From Candidatus Thiosymbion sp. (GTDB taxonomy: Bacteria > Pseudomonadota > Gammaproteobacteria > Chromatiales > Chromatiaceae), in contig JAHDND010000014.1 in NCBI GenBank assembly GCA_018435665.1, positions 1-64,000 on the forward strand: DNA of 64,000 bases, in the 5' to 3' direction. How positions within the stretch are numbered: position 1 is the first letter of the stretch; each line of letters begins with the position of its first letter. This document shows positions 1 through 8,815 of the stretch, piece by piece. Below the pieces are notes generated by a model. The model was given only the letters and a program-made list of their open reading frames with translations, ran no database searches and was not told the DNA's origin. The position numbers and the translations under genes are program-made.

Positions 1-48
1 ATGTAGCGTGGGCGTAGCGTGGAAGGCCAATCTAGAAATACCTAACCG

Positions 49-80
49 CCAGAAAAGAAAAAGCCCCTGGTAAGGGGCTA
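49..80 (-). terminator. Rho-independent terminator after tRNA-Met
   Basis: Read on the minus strand, a 7-8 bp GC-rich stem (AGCCCCT/AGGGGCT, positions 63-79) with a short loop is followed by a T-rich run (complement of the A-rich 51-62). It lies about 17 bases past the 3' end of the tRNA, as expected for its transcript end. Confidence 0.75.
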
Positions 81-96
81 TTTTCATTGGTTTTTT

Positions 97-173
<77 letters not shown>

Positions 174-245
174 GGAACGGGGCAAATCTTAGAGAGCGAA
201 CCTGAAGCCGTCAAGAAAAAACTGCCTCCTCGGTCCAGACTCACC

Positions 246-325
246 TTCCCCCGTCCAGCAGAGCCTTCCCTGGTCGAGGCTACCCTTCCCCGGTCTTGGC
301 TACCATTCCTCGGTAGCGGCTACCC
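246..325. repeat. Degenerate 20-bp tandem repeat, about four units
   Basis: Units begin at 246, 266, 286 and 306. The last three follow TTCC(C/T)(T/C)GGT-N5-GGCTACC(C/A) closely, and the first is more diverged. The array lies between the dedA-like gene and the tRNA and encodes nothing obvious. Function unknown. Confidence 0.6.
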
Positions 326-335
326 TACGACTGAA

Positions 336-971
336 TCAGGGCTTGCTGGCCCGACGGCGGCGCGTGCTCACCACCAGGGCTACCAGGCCTAGGACCAGAA
401 GGCCCGCCAGGGCCAGGCTGTAGGGCCGCAAGGGGGACAGGAAGCGGGTGATGGCGTGGAAATCCTTCTCCAGAAGGTAGGCAGCGAGACCGAAGCTGCC
501 AACCCAGAGACTGGTGCCCATCAGGGTGCCGGCCAAAAACCGGCCCCAGGGCATGGCCAGCATGCCGGCGGCCAGATTGCTGGTCTGGCGGATGCCATCG
601 AGGAACCGGCCGATCATCAGCAGGCCGACCCCCCAGCGGGCGAAGAGCGCCTCCGCCCGTGCCAGTCCCTGGCCGTGCCCGGCCTCCGGCTTGAGCAGCC
701 GCTTGAGCCCGCGGCGCCCGAGCAGGTAGCCGATGATGTCCCCCAATTGTGTCCCCACCCAGGCGACGATGAGCACGCTGGCCAGATCCATCTGGCCAGC
801 GGCGGCCATCAGGGCACAGGCGATGAGCAGGGTCTCGCCTGGCAGGGGGATCCCGAAGCCTTCTGTCAGGCAACTGACGAACAAGGCCCAGAGCCCGTAG
901 CGGTCCAGGTAGGGCTGAAGTTCGGCGATCCGGCTGGTCAGACTGGACGTGATTTCGGCTTCGATACTCAT
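336..971 (-). CDS. DedA-family (SNARE-associated) inner-membrane protein
   Basis: This 211-residue, very hydrophobic protein has the hallmarks of the DedA/VTT family. An early re-entrant segment carries GIPLPGET (about residues 40-47), and a later GRFLDGIRQTSNLAAG block matches the family's conserved Arg-containing motif. Four to five membrane spans are predicted by eye. Family members act in envelope lipid homeostasis, including undecaprenyl-phosphate or phospholipid translocation and proton-motive-force-linked stress tolerance. The particular substrate cannot be read from sequence. The ATG at 971 is preceded by TGAGGCTC at good spacing and lies only 8 bases after the stop of the SulP gene, so the two are probably co-transcribed and translationally coupled. 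Confidence 0.88.
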   Translation of the reverse strand: MSIEAEITSSLTSRIAELQPYLDRYGLWALFVSCLTEGFGIPLPGETLLIACALMAAAGQMDLASVLIVAWVGTQLGDIIGYLLGRRGLKRLLKPEAGHGQGLARAEALFARWGVGLLMIGRFLDGIRQTSNLAAGMLAMPWGRFLAGTLMGTSLWVGSFGLAAYLLEKDFHAITRFLSPLRPYSLALAGLLVLGLVALVVSTRRRRASKP

Positions 972-979
972 GTTGAGCC

Positions 980-2647
980 TCAGGCCGGCGCCGATCTGGC
1001 GCGCAGCAGGCCTTGCGCCGCTTGCAGGGCGGCCAGGCGTTTCTCAACCCGCTGGGCCGCGGGGACCTGGTCGATGATGCCCTGCTTGGTGAGCATCTCC
1101 GCCACCGGCTTGCGCGTGCCGACCAAGAACACCTCGCGGCCCATGGACTTGGCGTCGAAGATCATGTCGTAGAGGGCACGGGAGGCGGTGAAATCGATTT
1201 GCGGCATGTCGGTGAGATCCAGGATGAGGACATCGTACTCATCGAACTGGGCGAGGAGCCGGGCCATGCCCTTGGCGGCGCCGAAACTCATGGGTCCCCC
1301 CAGGTGCAGCATCATGATCCGGCCCTGGGCCTGGTGGAAGATGTCTGCCTCCTCCGGGGACAGCGGGCTGTCCTCGTCCACCTCGCGGATGGCCTTGATG
1401 CTTTGCAACTGCAAGTCCGTGTGGCGCTTCATGAAGACCATGCTGGCCATGACCATGCCGGTGGCCACGGCGATGATGAGATCCACCAGGACCGTCATGC
1501 CCAGCACCACGAACATCATGATCACGCCGGCCTTGGGGGCGGCGCGCAGACCGCGCAGGTAGTCCCAGTCGATGATGTCGATGCCGACCTTGATGAGGAT
1601 GCCGGCCAGCACCGCATGGGGGATGTTGCTCGCCAGTGCCCCCGCCCCCAGGGCGATGGCCAGAAGCACCAGGGCATGGATGGCGCCGGAGAGGGGGGTC
1701 TGGCCGCCCGCCTTGACGTTGACCACCGTGCGCATGGTGGCCCCGGCGCCGGGCAGGCCCCCGAAGAGGCCGGCGAGGGTGTTGCCGATGCCCTGGCCGA
1801 TGAGTTCCCGGTCGGACTGGTGATAGGTGCGGGTAATGTTATCGGCCACCAGGGAGGTCAGGAGGGAGTCGATGGACCCCAACGCGGCCAGGGTCAGGGC
1901 CGATTGGAGCATCTGGGGCAGCAGCGTGAACTCGAAGGCCGGCCACTGGGGATTCGGCAGCCCGGTGGGGATGTCGCCAAGGATGGCGGCCGGCCCCCCT
2001 TGGAACAGGAGCAGGTAGAGCAGGGTACCGACGATCAGGGCCACCAGGGGGGACGGAATCAGGCGCCCAAGCCGTTTCGGCATGAACAGGACGATGACCA
2101 GCGCGACGGCCCCGAGGATCAGGGCATCCGGGACCAGGTTATTCACAGCCTGGGGCAGGGCCTCCGCCGCGGTCAGGGGACCGCTCTGGGCGGGAAAGCC
2201 CAGGAGGGGCGGTAGTTGCAGCAAGATGATGATGACGCCGATACCGCTCATGAAGCCCGACACCACGGGGTGGGGCACCAGCTCGATGAATTTGCCGATC
2301 TTGAGAAAGCCGAACAGGATCTGGAAGAGCCCGCCGAGCATGACCACGGTAAAGGCCAGGGCCGCGCCGCGGGCCGGGTCCTCCGGGAACATGGCGGTGT
2401 ACTGGGTGAAGATCGCCGCCATGACCACCGTCATGGGGCCGGTGGGTCCGGAGACCTGGGCCGGGGTACCGCCAAAGAGGGCGGCGAAGAAGCCGACGAA
2501 GATGGCGCCGTAGAGGCCGGCGATCGGGCCGGCCCCGGAGGCGACGCCCATGGCGAGGGCGAGCGGCAGGGCGACGACGCCGGCCGTGATACCGCCATAG
2601 AGATCCCCCCGCAGGTTACGAAAATGCAGGCCATGGATGAGGTTCAT
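980..2647 (-). CDS. SulP-family anion transporter with C-terminal STAS domain
   Basis: The 555-residue protein has the SulP layout. A multi-span transport domain covers about residues 15-400, including the N-terminal GLYGAIF and QVSGPTGPM motifs. A cytosolic STAS domain follows (about 435-540) with the core ILDLTDMPQIDFTASRAL. SulP proteins move sulfate, bicarbonate or other anions. In an autotrophic sulfur-oxidising host either sulfate or bicarbonate (BicA-like) is plausible, and the sequence does not decide. It is the first gene of a SulP-DedA pair; AGGACTC lies just upstream of the ATG. Family assignment is secure and substrate is inference. Confidence 0.92.
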   Translation of the reverse strand: MNLIHGLHFRNLRGDLYGGITAGVVALPLALAMGVASGAGPIAGLYGAIFVGFFAALFGGTPAQVSGPTGPMTVVMAAIFTQYTAMFPEDPARGAALAFTVVMLGGLFQILFGFLKIGKFIELVPHPVVSGFMSGIGVIIILLQLPPLLGFPAQSGPLTAAEALPQAVNNLVPDALILGAVALVIVLFMPKRLGRLIPSPLVALIVGTLLYLLLFQGGPAAILGDIPTGLPNPQWPAFEFTLLPQMLQSALTLAALGSIDSLLTSLVADNITRTYHQSDRELIGQGIGNTLAGLFGGLPGAGATMRTVVNVKAGGQTPLSGAIHALVLLAIALGAGALASNIPHAVLAGILIKVGIDIIDWDYLRGLRAAPKAGVIMMFVVLGMTVLVDLIIAVATGMVMASMVFMKRHTDLQLQSIKAIREVDEDSPLSPEEADIFHQAQGRIMMLHLGGPMSFGAAKGMARLLAQFDEYDVLILDLTDMPQIDFTASRALYDMIFDAKSMGREVFLVGTRKPVAEMLTKQGIIDQVPAAQRVEKRLAALQAAQGLLRARSAPA

Positions 2648-3084
2648 GAGCTGAGTCCTAGAGGCTCCGGGAACGCCCGGCCGGTGACGGTTTGGACGCG
2701 AATGTCGGGATGGACCGAGGCACTTCGCCAGCGGCCACTCGCCATACCCCCTCTCCCCAACCCTCCCCCACCAGGGGGGAGGGAGTAAGAAAATCAGCGG
2801 CGAGCGCTGTGTAACCTAGCTCTCGGTGGTGAGGGGTTTGAACGGTTTCCTAACCTCTAGCCAACAGCCGGCAATCAGCAGCCACAGCAATAGCATCAGC
2901 CATCGGCTCGCGACCGACTTGAGACATTCGCGTTCCCGGCCATGATAGCATCCCGCTCCAGGGGCGAGGACTCGCTCTCCCGGCCCGATCTCCCGGATCT
3001 CCAGCCCACCCGGGGCCTCGCCTCGTTCATCAACCCGAGCCAACCGGAACTGACCGAAGCCACCCGGAACCAACCGGAGTCAGC
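2648..3084. other. Divergent intergenic region, SulP / Na-Pi cotransporter
   Basis: This is a 437-bp spacer between divergent genes, presumably holding both promoters. It contains one copy of the GC-rich hairpin repeat (2749-2792). Close to the right-hand gene it has imperfect reiterations of a Gly/Ala-poor CCGGAACTGACC / CCGGAACCAACC motif (about 3040-3080). I see no convincing gene in it. Confidence 0.5.
2749..2792. repeat. GC-rich hairpin repeat R3, copy 1
   Basis: A pyrimidine tract ends in CCCTCCCCC (2761-2769), which pairs with GGGGGAGGG (2775-2783) across a short ACCAG loop, then GAGTAAGAAAA. Nearly the same sequence is found at 8659-8702, also between genes. It could act as an intergenic REP-like element or transcript-end hairpin; there is no U-run. 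Confidence 0.65.
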
Positions 3085-4713
3085 ATGTCGCCACTCAACG
3101 CCCTCATCTTTGGCCTGGGTCTCTTCTTCGTCGGCCTGCACCTGGTCGGCGACAACCTCAAGGCCTTGAGCAGCGGCAGTCTCCGCGATGCCATCGCCCG
3201 CTCCACCCGCAATCCCCTGCCCCGCGTCGGCCTGGGGCTGGCGGCCGGGGCCCTGATGCAGAGCGCCACCGCCGTCACCTTCATCTGCGTCAGCATGGTG
3301 GTGGCGGAATTGTTGACCCTGACCGCCGCCAGCATGGTGGTGATCTGGTCCAATGTCGGACTGACGATCCTGGCCTTCATCGCCACCCTGGACATCCACC
3401 CCCTGGTGGCCTTCGTCATTGGGGGCGCGGGCATTGTCATGGGAGTGGTGCGGCGCCGCTCCTGGCAGACCGTGGCCAGCGTGCTGATCGGGATCGGCCT
3501 GATCCTCCTCGGGCTGGAGCAGATGAGCGCCGGGGCCGCCCCCCTCAAGGACGAACCCTGGTTTCGCGAGGCCCTGGCCCTGGCCGTTTCTTCCCCACCC
3601 CTCGCCTTCGTCAGCGGCATCCTGGTGGCCTCGATCCTGCAATCGAACACCGGGGCGACCCTGATGATCATCACTCTGGCCACAGCCGGGGCGCTGGACT
3701 TCGCCGACGCGGCCCTGCTGATCTATGGGACCAACCTCGGCGCCATCGCCCTGCGCCTCCTGCTGGCCGCGGGGATGCGGGGCCCGGCCCTGCGCCTGGT
3801 GCGGACCGAGGACCTGTTCTGCGTGCTGAGCGGCCTGCTCATGCTGGGGCTCTATTACCTGGAGCAGAGCGGCCTGCCCCTGGTACTCGCCCTCACCGAG
3901 GCGATCTCCGCGGACCTCACCCTGCGGCTGGCCTTGCTCTTTCTGCTCTCCAACCTGATCCCGGCGCTGATCCTGACGCCGCTCCTGCCCCAGGTGGGCC
4001 GCCTGGTGAAATCCCTTTGGCCGCATGAGCCGACCGCGGTCGCTGGCCAGCCCCGTTACCTGTCGCCCCGCGCCCTGGATGACCCCGCCACCGCCCTGGC
4101 CCTGATCCGCAAGGAACTGGCCCGCCTGCTCCTGCTGGTGACCGGCGAACCCGGGCCGGCCCGGGATGCGTCGGAGGCGACGGGACCCAGTGCCGCCTTC
4201 GAGGGCCTGTCGAACGCCATCGAGACCTTCACCAGCCGGCTGGCCTCCCGCTCCCCCATGAGCGAGGCCGATGCCCGCCGCCTGCACCAACTGCGCAGCG
4301 CCCTCAGCGCGATTCGCCACCTGGAGGAGGCCACGCGGGCCTTCGCCCTCCGCGCCCGGGTGCCGGACATCATCGCCTCCGACCTGCTGCTGGGCCTGCA
4401 CCGGCACCTGACGGAACTCCTGGCGACCATGGCCCAGGCCCTGGACGGCAACGACAACACCGCCATCCTCGCCCTGCGCGAATGCACCCGCATCCATGGC
4501 GAGCCGATCGAGGCGGTCAAGCGCCAACTCGCCCCCCCGGCCGGTGCCTCACCGGAGCAGAGCGCCCTCCTGGTCGACTTCGAATTCGTCGCCTGGACCC
4601 TACATCACCTGACCAAGATCCTCACCCGGGGGCAAGGCCCGAATACCCTCCCCCCTCCGCAGCTCACCCCGCCGCCGGTCCCGCCAACCATCCCGGTGAC
4701 TGAGGGTCAGTGA
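3085..4713 (+). CDS. Na/Pi-cotransporter II-related protein with PhoU-like C-terminus
   Basis: The 542-residue protein shows the two inverted Na/Pi-cotransporter repeats. The first QS motif is MQSATA (Q59-S60) and the second is LQSNTGA (Q186-S187), each in a hydrophobic hairpin. About nine membrane spans occupy residues 1-310. The C-terminal third (about 340-510) is a helical, charged region resembling PhoU, as in bacterial NptA/YjbB proteins. Family members exchange phosphate across the inner membrane, often exporting it. The ATG at 3085 is used because the hydrophobic transport domain begins immediately after it. It converges on the MFS gene and their 3' ends overlap by 7 bases. Confidence 0.88.
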   Translation: MSPLNALIFGLGLFFVGLHLVGDNLKALSSGSLRDAIARSTRNPLPRVGLGLAAGALMQSATAVTFICVSMVVAELLTLTAASMVVIWSNVGLTILAFIATLDIHPLVAFVIGGAGIVMGVVRRRSWQTVASVLIGIGLILLGLEQMSAGAAPLKDEPWFREALALAVSSPPLAFVSGILVASILQSNTGATLMIITLATAGALDFADAALLIYGTNLGAIALRLLLAAGMRGPALRLVRTEDLFCVLSGLLMLGLYYLEQSGLPLVLALTEAISADLTLRLALLFLLSNLIPALILTPLLPQVGRLVKSLWPHEPTAVAGQPRYLSPRALDDPATALALIRKELARLLLLVTGEPGPARDASEATGPSAAFEGLSNAIETFTSRLASRSPMSEADARRLHQLRSALSAIRHLEEATRAFALRARVPDIIASDLLLGLHRHLTELLATMAQALDGNDNTAILALRECTRIHGEPIEAVKRQLAPPAGASPEQSALLVDFEFVAWTLHHLTKILTRGQGPNTLPPPQLTPPPVPPTIPVTEGQ

Positions 4714-5999
4714 TCGTCCCGGCGGGCGTACCAGAACCAGCCCAGGGCGAGCACCTGGAGCGCTAGGACCGTGCCAAAGGCCACGCGATACCCTAGTGGG
4801 TCATAGCCCCCCTCCGGCTGCGGCCAGAGCCCGATCACCGCCCCCAGCCCCCATTGCAGGGCGAAGGCGCCGATGAACACCAGCAGATTGAGGGCGGTAT
4901 TGACCCGCCCCGCCAGATGCCGGGGGAAGGACTGGGAGAGGATGGCATAGGTCAGGTTACCGGCGGTGCCAAAGAAGCCAAAGCCGATCCAGATCGCCAG
5001 GTTGGCCCCGGCAAAGCCGGTGGCGATGGCCAGTTGCAGGACCAGGAAGAGGGTCATGCCGCCGACGGCCACCGCCACCGCGGGGATGCCCAGGTGGCTG
5101 AGGCGATAGGCCAGGGTCCCGATGGACAAGAAGCCCGCCACCATCCCGGCGGCGATCCAGAAGAGATGATCGGCCACCGCCAGCCGCTCAAGCCCGCCGA
5201 CATCGCGCAGATAGGGGCCCGCCCACAGGCCCTGAATCGCCATGTAGGCGCTCATGACCAGCAGGCTGACGGGGGCCAGGCGCCAGAAGACCCGGTGGGT
5301 GTAGATCCCGACCAGCCCGCGCAGCTGTTCGCGCCAGGTGCCACCATGGCCGGCGGGGGGATGATCCGGCACCACAAGCCACAGCACCCCCGCCAGCATC
5401 AGGGTCAGAACCGCCAGGCCGCCAAAGACCCCGCGCCAGGAGGTCAGGCCCAGGGCCAGTTCCACCGGGGCCGTGGCCATGAGCGCCCCCAGGCCGCCAA
5501 AGGCCATGACCCAGCCATTCACCGCCGGCAGCCGCTGGGGGGGGAACCACATGACGAAGGTCTTGAGACTGGCCATGAGGCAGGCGGATACCCCCAGCCC
5601 GATCAGGGCCCGGCCCAGGACCAGTTCCTCGACCCCCTCGCTGACCGCGAAAAGGGCGGCGCCGGCGGCGGCGAGCAGCAGCAACAGGGCCTCCACCCGC
5701 TGGGGCGCGAAACGGTCCAGCAAGACCCCCAGCGGCAACTGGAAAGCGGCGAAGGTGAGGAAATAGACGCTGGTCAGCAGCCCCAGGGCGGCGGCGTCGA
5801 GATGCAGGTCGGCCACCAGTTCAGGGGCCAGCACCGCATTGATGGTGCGGTAGAGGTAGGAGAGGAAATAGCCGGCGGCGAAGGGCAGGAAGACCCGCAA
5901 CCCCAGCATCCAGGGGGAGGGAGTGGGACCGGACCCGCCGCTGGCGGCGTCATCGGGGGGAGTGCTGGTGGTCATGCCGTCTGGACTGCCGTTCGTCAT
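4707..5999 (-). CDS. MFS transporter
   Basis: The 430-residue protein has about twelve hydrophobic segments. An MFS signature lies between spans 2 and 3 (PLGVLLDRFAPQRVE, about residues 84-98, equivalent to the G-x-L-x-D-R loop). The N-terminus is Pro/Ser/Thr-rich and cytosolic. The substrate is unknown. Its ATG overlaps the stop codon of the upstream penicillin-binding protein gene (TGATG at 5997-6001), so the two are translationally coupled. That makes a role tied to envelope growth possible but unproven. Confidence 0.82.
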   Translation of the reverse strand: MTNGSPDGMTTSTPPDDAASGGSGPTPSPWMLGLRVFLPFAAGYFLSYLYRTINAVLAPELVADLHLDAAALGLLTSVYFLTFAAFQLPLGVLLDRFAPQRVEALLLLLAAAGAALFAVSEGVEELVLGRALIGLGVSACLMASLKTFVMWFPPQRLPAVNGWVMAFGGLGALMATAPVELALGLTSWRGVFGGLAVLTLMLAGVLWLVVPDHPPAGHGGTWREQLRGLVGIYTHRVFWRLAPVSLLVMSAYMAIQGLWAGPYLRDVGGLERLAVADHLFWIAAGMVAGFLSIGTLAYRLSHLGIPAVAVAVGGMTLFLVLQLAIATGFAGANLAIWIGFGFFGTAGNLTYAILSQSFPRHLAGRVNTALNLLVFIGAFALQWGLGAVIGLWPQPEGGYDPLGYRVAFGTVLALQVLALGWFWYARRDDH

Positions 6000-8560
6000 C
6001 AGAAAAGGTCATCGATCGGTCGCGGGGCGCCGCTGGGCTCGCCGCCGGACCCACTGCCGGACCGGGTGCTGGGCCGTTCATAGTAGCCAGGGTCCTCGAC
6101 CAGGTATTCCTCGGTCGCCGGGGTCTCGGTGGTGGTGGCCGGCCCTTCGGGGCTCTGGGCCTCTTCCGCACGGACCCATTCCGCCAGGCTGGACTTGCCC
6201 TTGCTGTCGGTTAGGCGCCCGTCGGCCTTGGCCACCCGCACCTCCACCAGGCCCGCTGGCACCTCCAGCCCGGCCTCGGGCTTGCCGGCCAGGGCCTGGC
6301 CCATGAAGTCCACCCAGAGCCCAAGGGCGGCCTGGCCCCCGGTCTCGCCCTTGCCCAGGGGCGAGAAGTCGTCGAAACCCATCCAGGACACCGCGACCAG
6401 GTCCTTCTGGTAGCCGCAGAACCAGGAGTCCCGCACCTCGTTGGTGGTGCCGGTCTTACCGGCCAGGTCCCCGCGCTTGAGCTCCAGGGCCTTGCGGGCG
6501 GTGCCCTCGCGGATGACATCGCCCATGATGGAATTCATTTGCCAGGCCACCACCGGGTCCAGGACCCGCGGGGCGGAGGGGGCCGCCGGGTTGTCGGCAT
6601 TCAGCCCCTGGGCGATGACGTCGCCACCCCCCGCCGCGTTGCGGAACCAGCAGTCGGCGCAGGCCCGGGGCGCGGTATCGGCGAAGACCAGCTTGCCGTT
6701 GCCGTCGACGATGCGGGTGATGAAGTGGGGCGTGACCTTGAAGCCGCCATTGGCGAACACGGCATAGGCCGTGGCCATCTGGGTGGGCGAGGCGGCCGCG
6801 GTGCCCAGCACCAGGGTCATGCCCTGGGGCAAGCTGCCGCGATCGAAACCGAAACGGGTGGCGAAGTCCAGGGCGCGGTCCAGGCCGATCTCCCGCAACA
6901 GCCAGACCGAGGCCAGATTGCGGGACTTGGTCAGGGCCAGGCGCAGCCGGATGGGTCCCAGGGTCTTGTTGTCGAAATTGGCCGGCTTCCACACCTTACC
7001 CCGGCCGTAGGGAATGGCCAGGCGCTCGTCCTTCAGCAGGCTGGCCGGGGTCCAGCCCTGGTCCAGGGCGGCGGCGTAGACGAAGGGCTTGAAGGCAGAA
7101 CCGGGCTGGCGCCGGGCATCCAGGGCGCGATTGAACTTGCTGTCCTGAAAGTCGTAGCCCCCCACCAGGGCCAGCAGGGCGCCATTGGCCGGGTCGACGA
7201 CGCTCAAGGCCGCGGCGACATGGGGCGCCTGCGCGAATTCCCAGGCGCCGCTCGCGGTCTTTTGCAGCCGGATCAGGTCCCCCGCCGCCACCGCCTCGCT
7301 GACCCGCTTGGGCGCCGGACCCCTGGCATCCTCGTTGCGGTAGCGCCCGGCCCACTTCACCTGGGCCAGGCTCAGCTTGACCCGCTGGCCCTGGCCCAGA
7401 TAGACCTCCGCCTCCTTGTCCCCGGCCCGGGTGACCAGGGCCGGCGTCAGTCCCGCCAGGGGCTGGGCCTGTGCCAGCAGGTCGTCCAGGGCCTGATCCT
7501 TCAGCCCAGCCAGCTTGTGGCGGGCCTCGGGTCCCCGGTAGCCGTGGCGCCGATCGTAGTCGAGGATGGCGCGCCGCACCGCGCCCTCGGCCTGGGCCTG
7601 GAGCCGGGGGTCGAGGGTGGTGGTGACCTGAAAGCCCCGACCATAGGCCTCCTCTTCGCCAAAACGCGCCACCAGGTCGCGGCGCACCATCTCGGCGACA
7701 TAGCCGGCCTCCATCTCCACCGGTTTACGATGCAGGCGGGCATCGTCAGGCGTGGCCAGGGCCGCCAGATATTCAGCCTTGGTGATATAGCCCAGCTCGT
7801 GCATCCGCCCGAGGATGTAATCCCGCCGCTCCAGGGCGCGCTGGGGGTTGGAGACCGGGTTGTTGGCAGAGGGGGCCTTGGGGATGCCCGCCAGCATGGC
7901 CATCTGCGCCAAGGTGAGCTGACGCAGGTTCTTGCCGTAATAGTTCTCCGCGGCGGCGGAGATGCCGTAGGCACGGTGTCCGAAGAAGATCTTGTTGAAG
8001 TAGAGCTCCAGGATCTCCTGCTTGGTGAGGGTGCGCTCGATGTGCAGGGAGAGCAGCAGTTCGGAGAGCTTGCGGCGGAAGGTCTTCTCCCGCGACAGGT
8101 AGAAGTTGCGCGCCACCTGCATGGTGATGGTGCTGCCCCCCTGGCTGCGCTCGCCGGTCTGCAGGAAGCTCAGGGCCGCCCGCCCCAGGCCGATGAGGTC
8201 CACCCCCTCGTGCTCGAAGAAGCGGCTGTCCTCGGTGGCGAGAAAGGCCTCCACCAGGCGGGGGGGGATCTCGGCGTAGGGGATGGGCCGGCGGCGTTCC
8301 GCGCCGAATTCGGCCATGAGGACACCGTCGGCGCTGAAGATGCGCATGGGCTCCTGGAGCTGGACCTCCCGCAGGGAGTCGGTGCGGGGCAAGTCCGCCA
8401 GGCTGGTGGCGATGAGGATGCCCGCACCCAGCAGACCCACGGCGGCCAGATTGAGACCAAGGGCGATCAGGGAGGCCAGCAGCAAGCCGAGGCGCGCCAG
8501 GGGGCCACGCCGGCGCCGCCGTGGCGGATACCGCTGCTCTGTCGCCGCCTTGTGCCTCAC
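5999..8560 (-). CDS. mrcA: Penicillin-binding protein 1A, bifunctional glycosyltransferase/transpeptidase
   Basis: The class A PBP makes and crosslinks peptidoglycan at the inner membrane. After a basic N-terminus and one membrane anchor (about residues 20-55), the GT51 domain carries ATEDSRFF with the catalytic Glu (about E110) and GGSTITMQVARN. An OB-like insertion follows, then the transpeptidase domain. That domain has S-A-F-K (SxxK) in RRQPGSAFKPF, S-R-N in LTKSRNLAS and K-T-G in AGKTGTTNE. The C-terminus is Ser/Gly/Glu-rich. I place the start at the GTG at 8560, preceded by GAGGG eight bases upstream; a TTG at 8584 would add eight residues. About 853 residues is normal for PBP1A. The downstream MFS gene overlaps its stop codon. 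Confidence 0.93.
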   Translation of the reverse strand: MRHKAATEQRYPPRRRRRGPLARLGLLLASLIALGLNLAAVGLLGAGILIATSLADLPRTDSLREVQLQEPMRIFSADGVLMAEFGAERRRPIPYAEIPPRLVEAFLATEDSRFFEHEGVDLIGLGRAALSFLQTGERSQGGSTITMQVARNFYLSREKTFRRKLSELLLSLHIERTLTKQEILELYFNKIFFGHRAYGISAAAENYYGKNLRQLTLAQMAMLAGIPKAPSANNPVSNPQRALERRDYILGRMHELGYITKAEYLAALATPDDARLHRKPVEMEAGYVAEMVRRDLVARFGEEEAYGRGFQVTTTLDPRLQAQAEGAVRRAILDYDRRHGYRGPEARHKLAGLKDQALDDLLAQAQPLAGLTPALVTRAGDKEAEVYLGQGQRVKLSLAQVKWAGRYRNEDARGPAPKRVSEAVAAGDLIRLQKTASGAWEFAQAPHVAAALSVVDPANGALLALVGGYDFQDSKFNRALDARRQPGSAFKPFVYAAALDQGWTPASLLKDERLAIPYGRGKVWKPANFDNKTLGPIRLRLALTKSRNLASVWLLREIGLDRALDFATRFGFDRGSLPQGMTLVLGTAAASPTQMATAYAVFANGGFKVTPHFITRIVDGNGKLVFADTAPRACADCWFRNAAGGGDVIAQGLNADNPAAPSAPRVLDPVVAWQMNSIMGDVIREGTARKALELKRGDLAGKTGTTNEVRDSWFCGYQKDLVAVSWMGFDDFSPLGKGETGGQAALGLWVDFMGQALAGKPEAGLEVPAGLVEVRVAKADGRLTDSKGKSSLAEWVRAEEAQSPEGPATTTETPATEEYLVEDPGYYERPSTRSGSGSGGEPSGAPRPIDDLF

Positions 8561-8658
8561 TTCGGAACCCTCGCAACCAGTCAACCCAGGCCCGGGTCAC
8601 CGGGCAAGCGGGCGATTTTATACCCATTGCCCCCGTCCTCGCGGTGTTACCCTTCAGC

Positions 8659-8702
8659 CCCCCTCTCCCCAGCCCTCCCCCGCCAGGGGGGAGGGAGCAA
8701 GA
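8659..8702. repeat. GC-rich hairpin repeat R3, copy 2
   Basis: CCCTCCCCC (8673-8681) pairs with GGGGGAGGG (8687-8695), flanked by the same CCCCCTCTCCCC leader and GGAG(C/T)AAGA tail as at 2749. A weaker match continues into GGC-N2-GCGCT. It lies between the divergent PBP1A and TetR-type genes. Confidence 0.65.
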
Positions 8703-8815
8703 GAACCCACGGCTTGCGCTACTGGAGCCAGCTCAGAATGAGCCGCCGACACTCGCCCTCAAGGGGCAAAAGCCTTAGGCTTAGGGGACTCTCCGGTGCA
8801 CACGAGGTCCGTACC

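Noticed and set aside
2896..4527. 543-codon Gln/Gly/His-rich frame antisense to the Na/Pi cotransporter
   Set aside because: Composition is that of a GC-rich third-frame shadow, without domains or a plausible start.
6539..8815. Very long open frame on the plus strand leading into the TetR-type gene
   Set aside because: It is the antisense shadow of the PBP1A gene in GC-rich DNA; the TetR domain and its ribosome site begin only at 8816.
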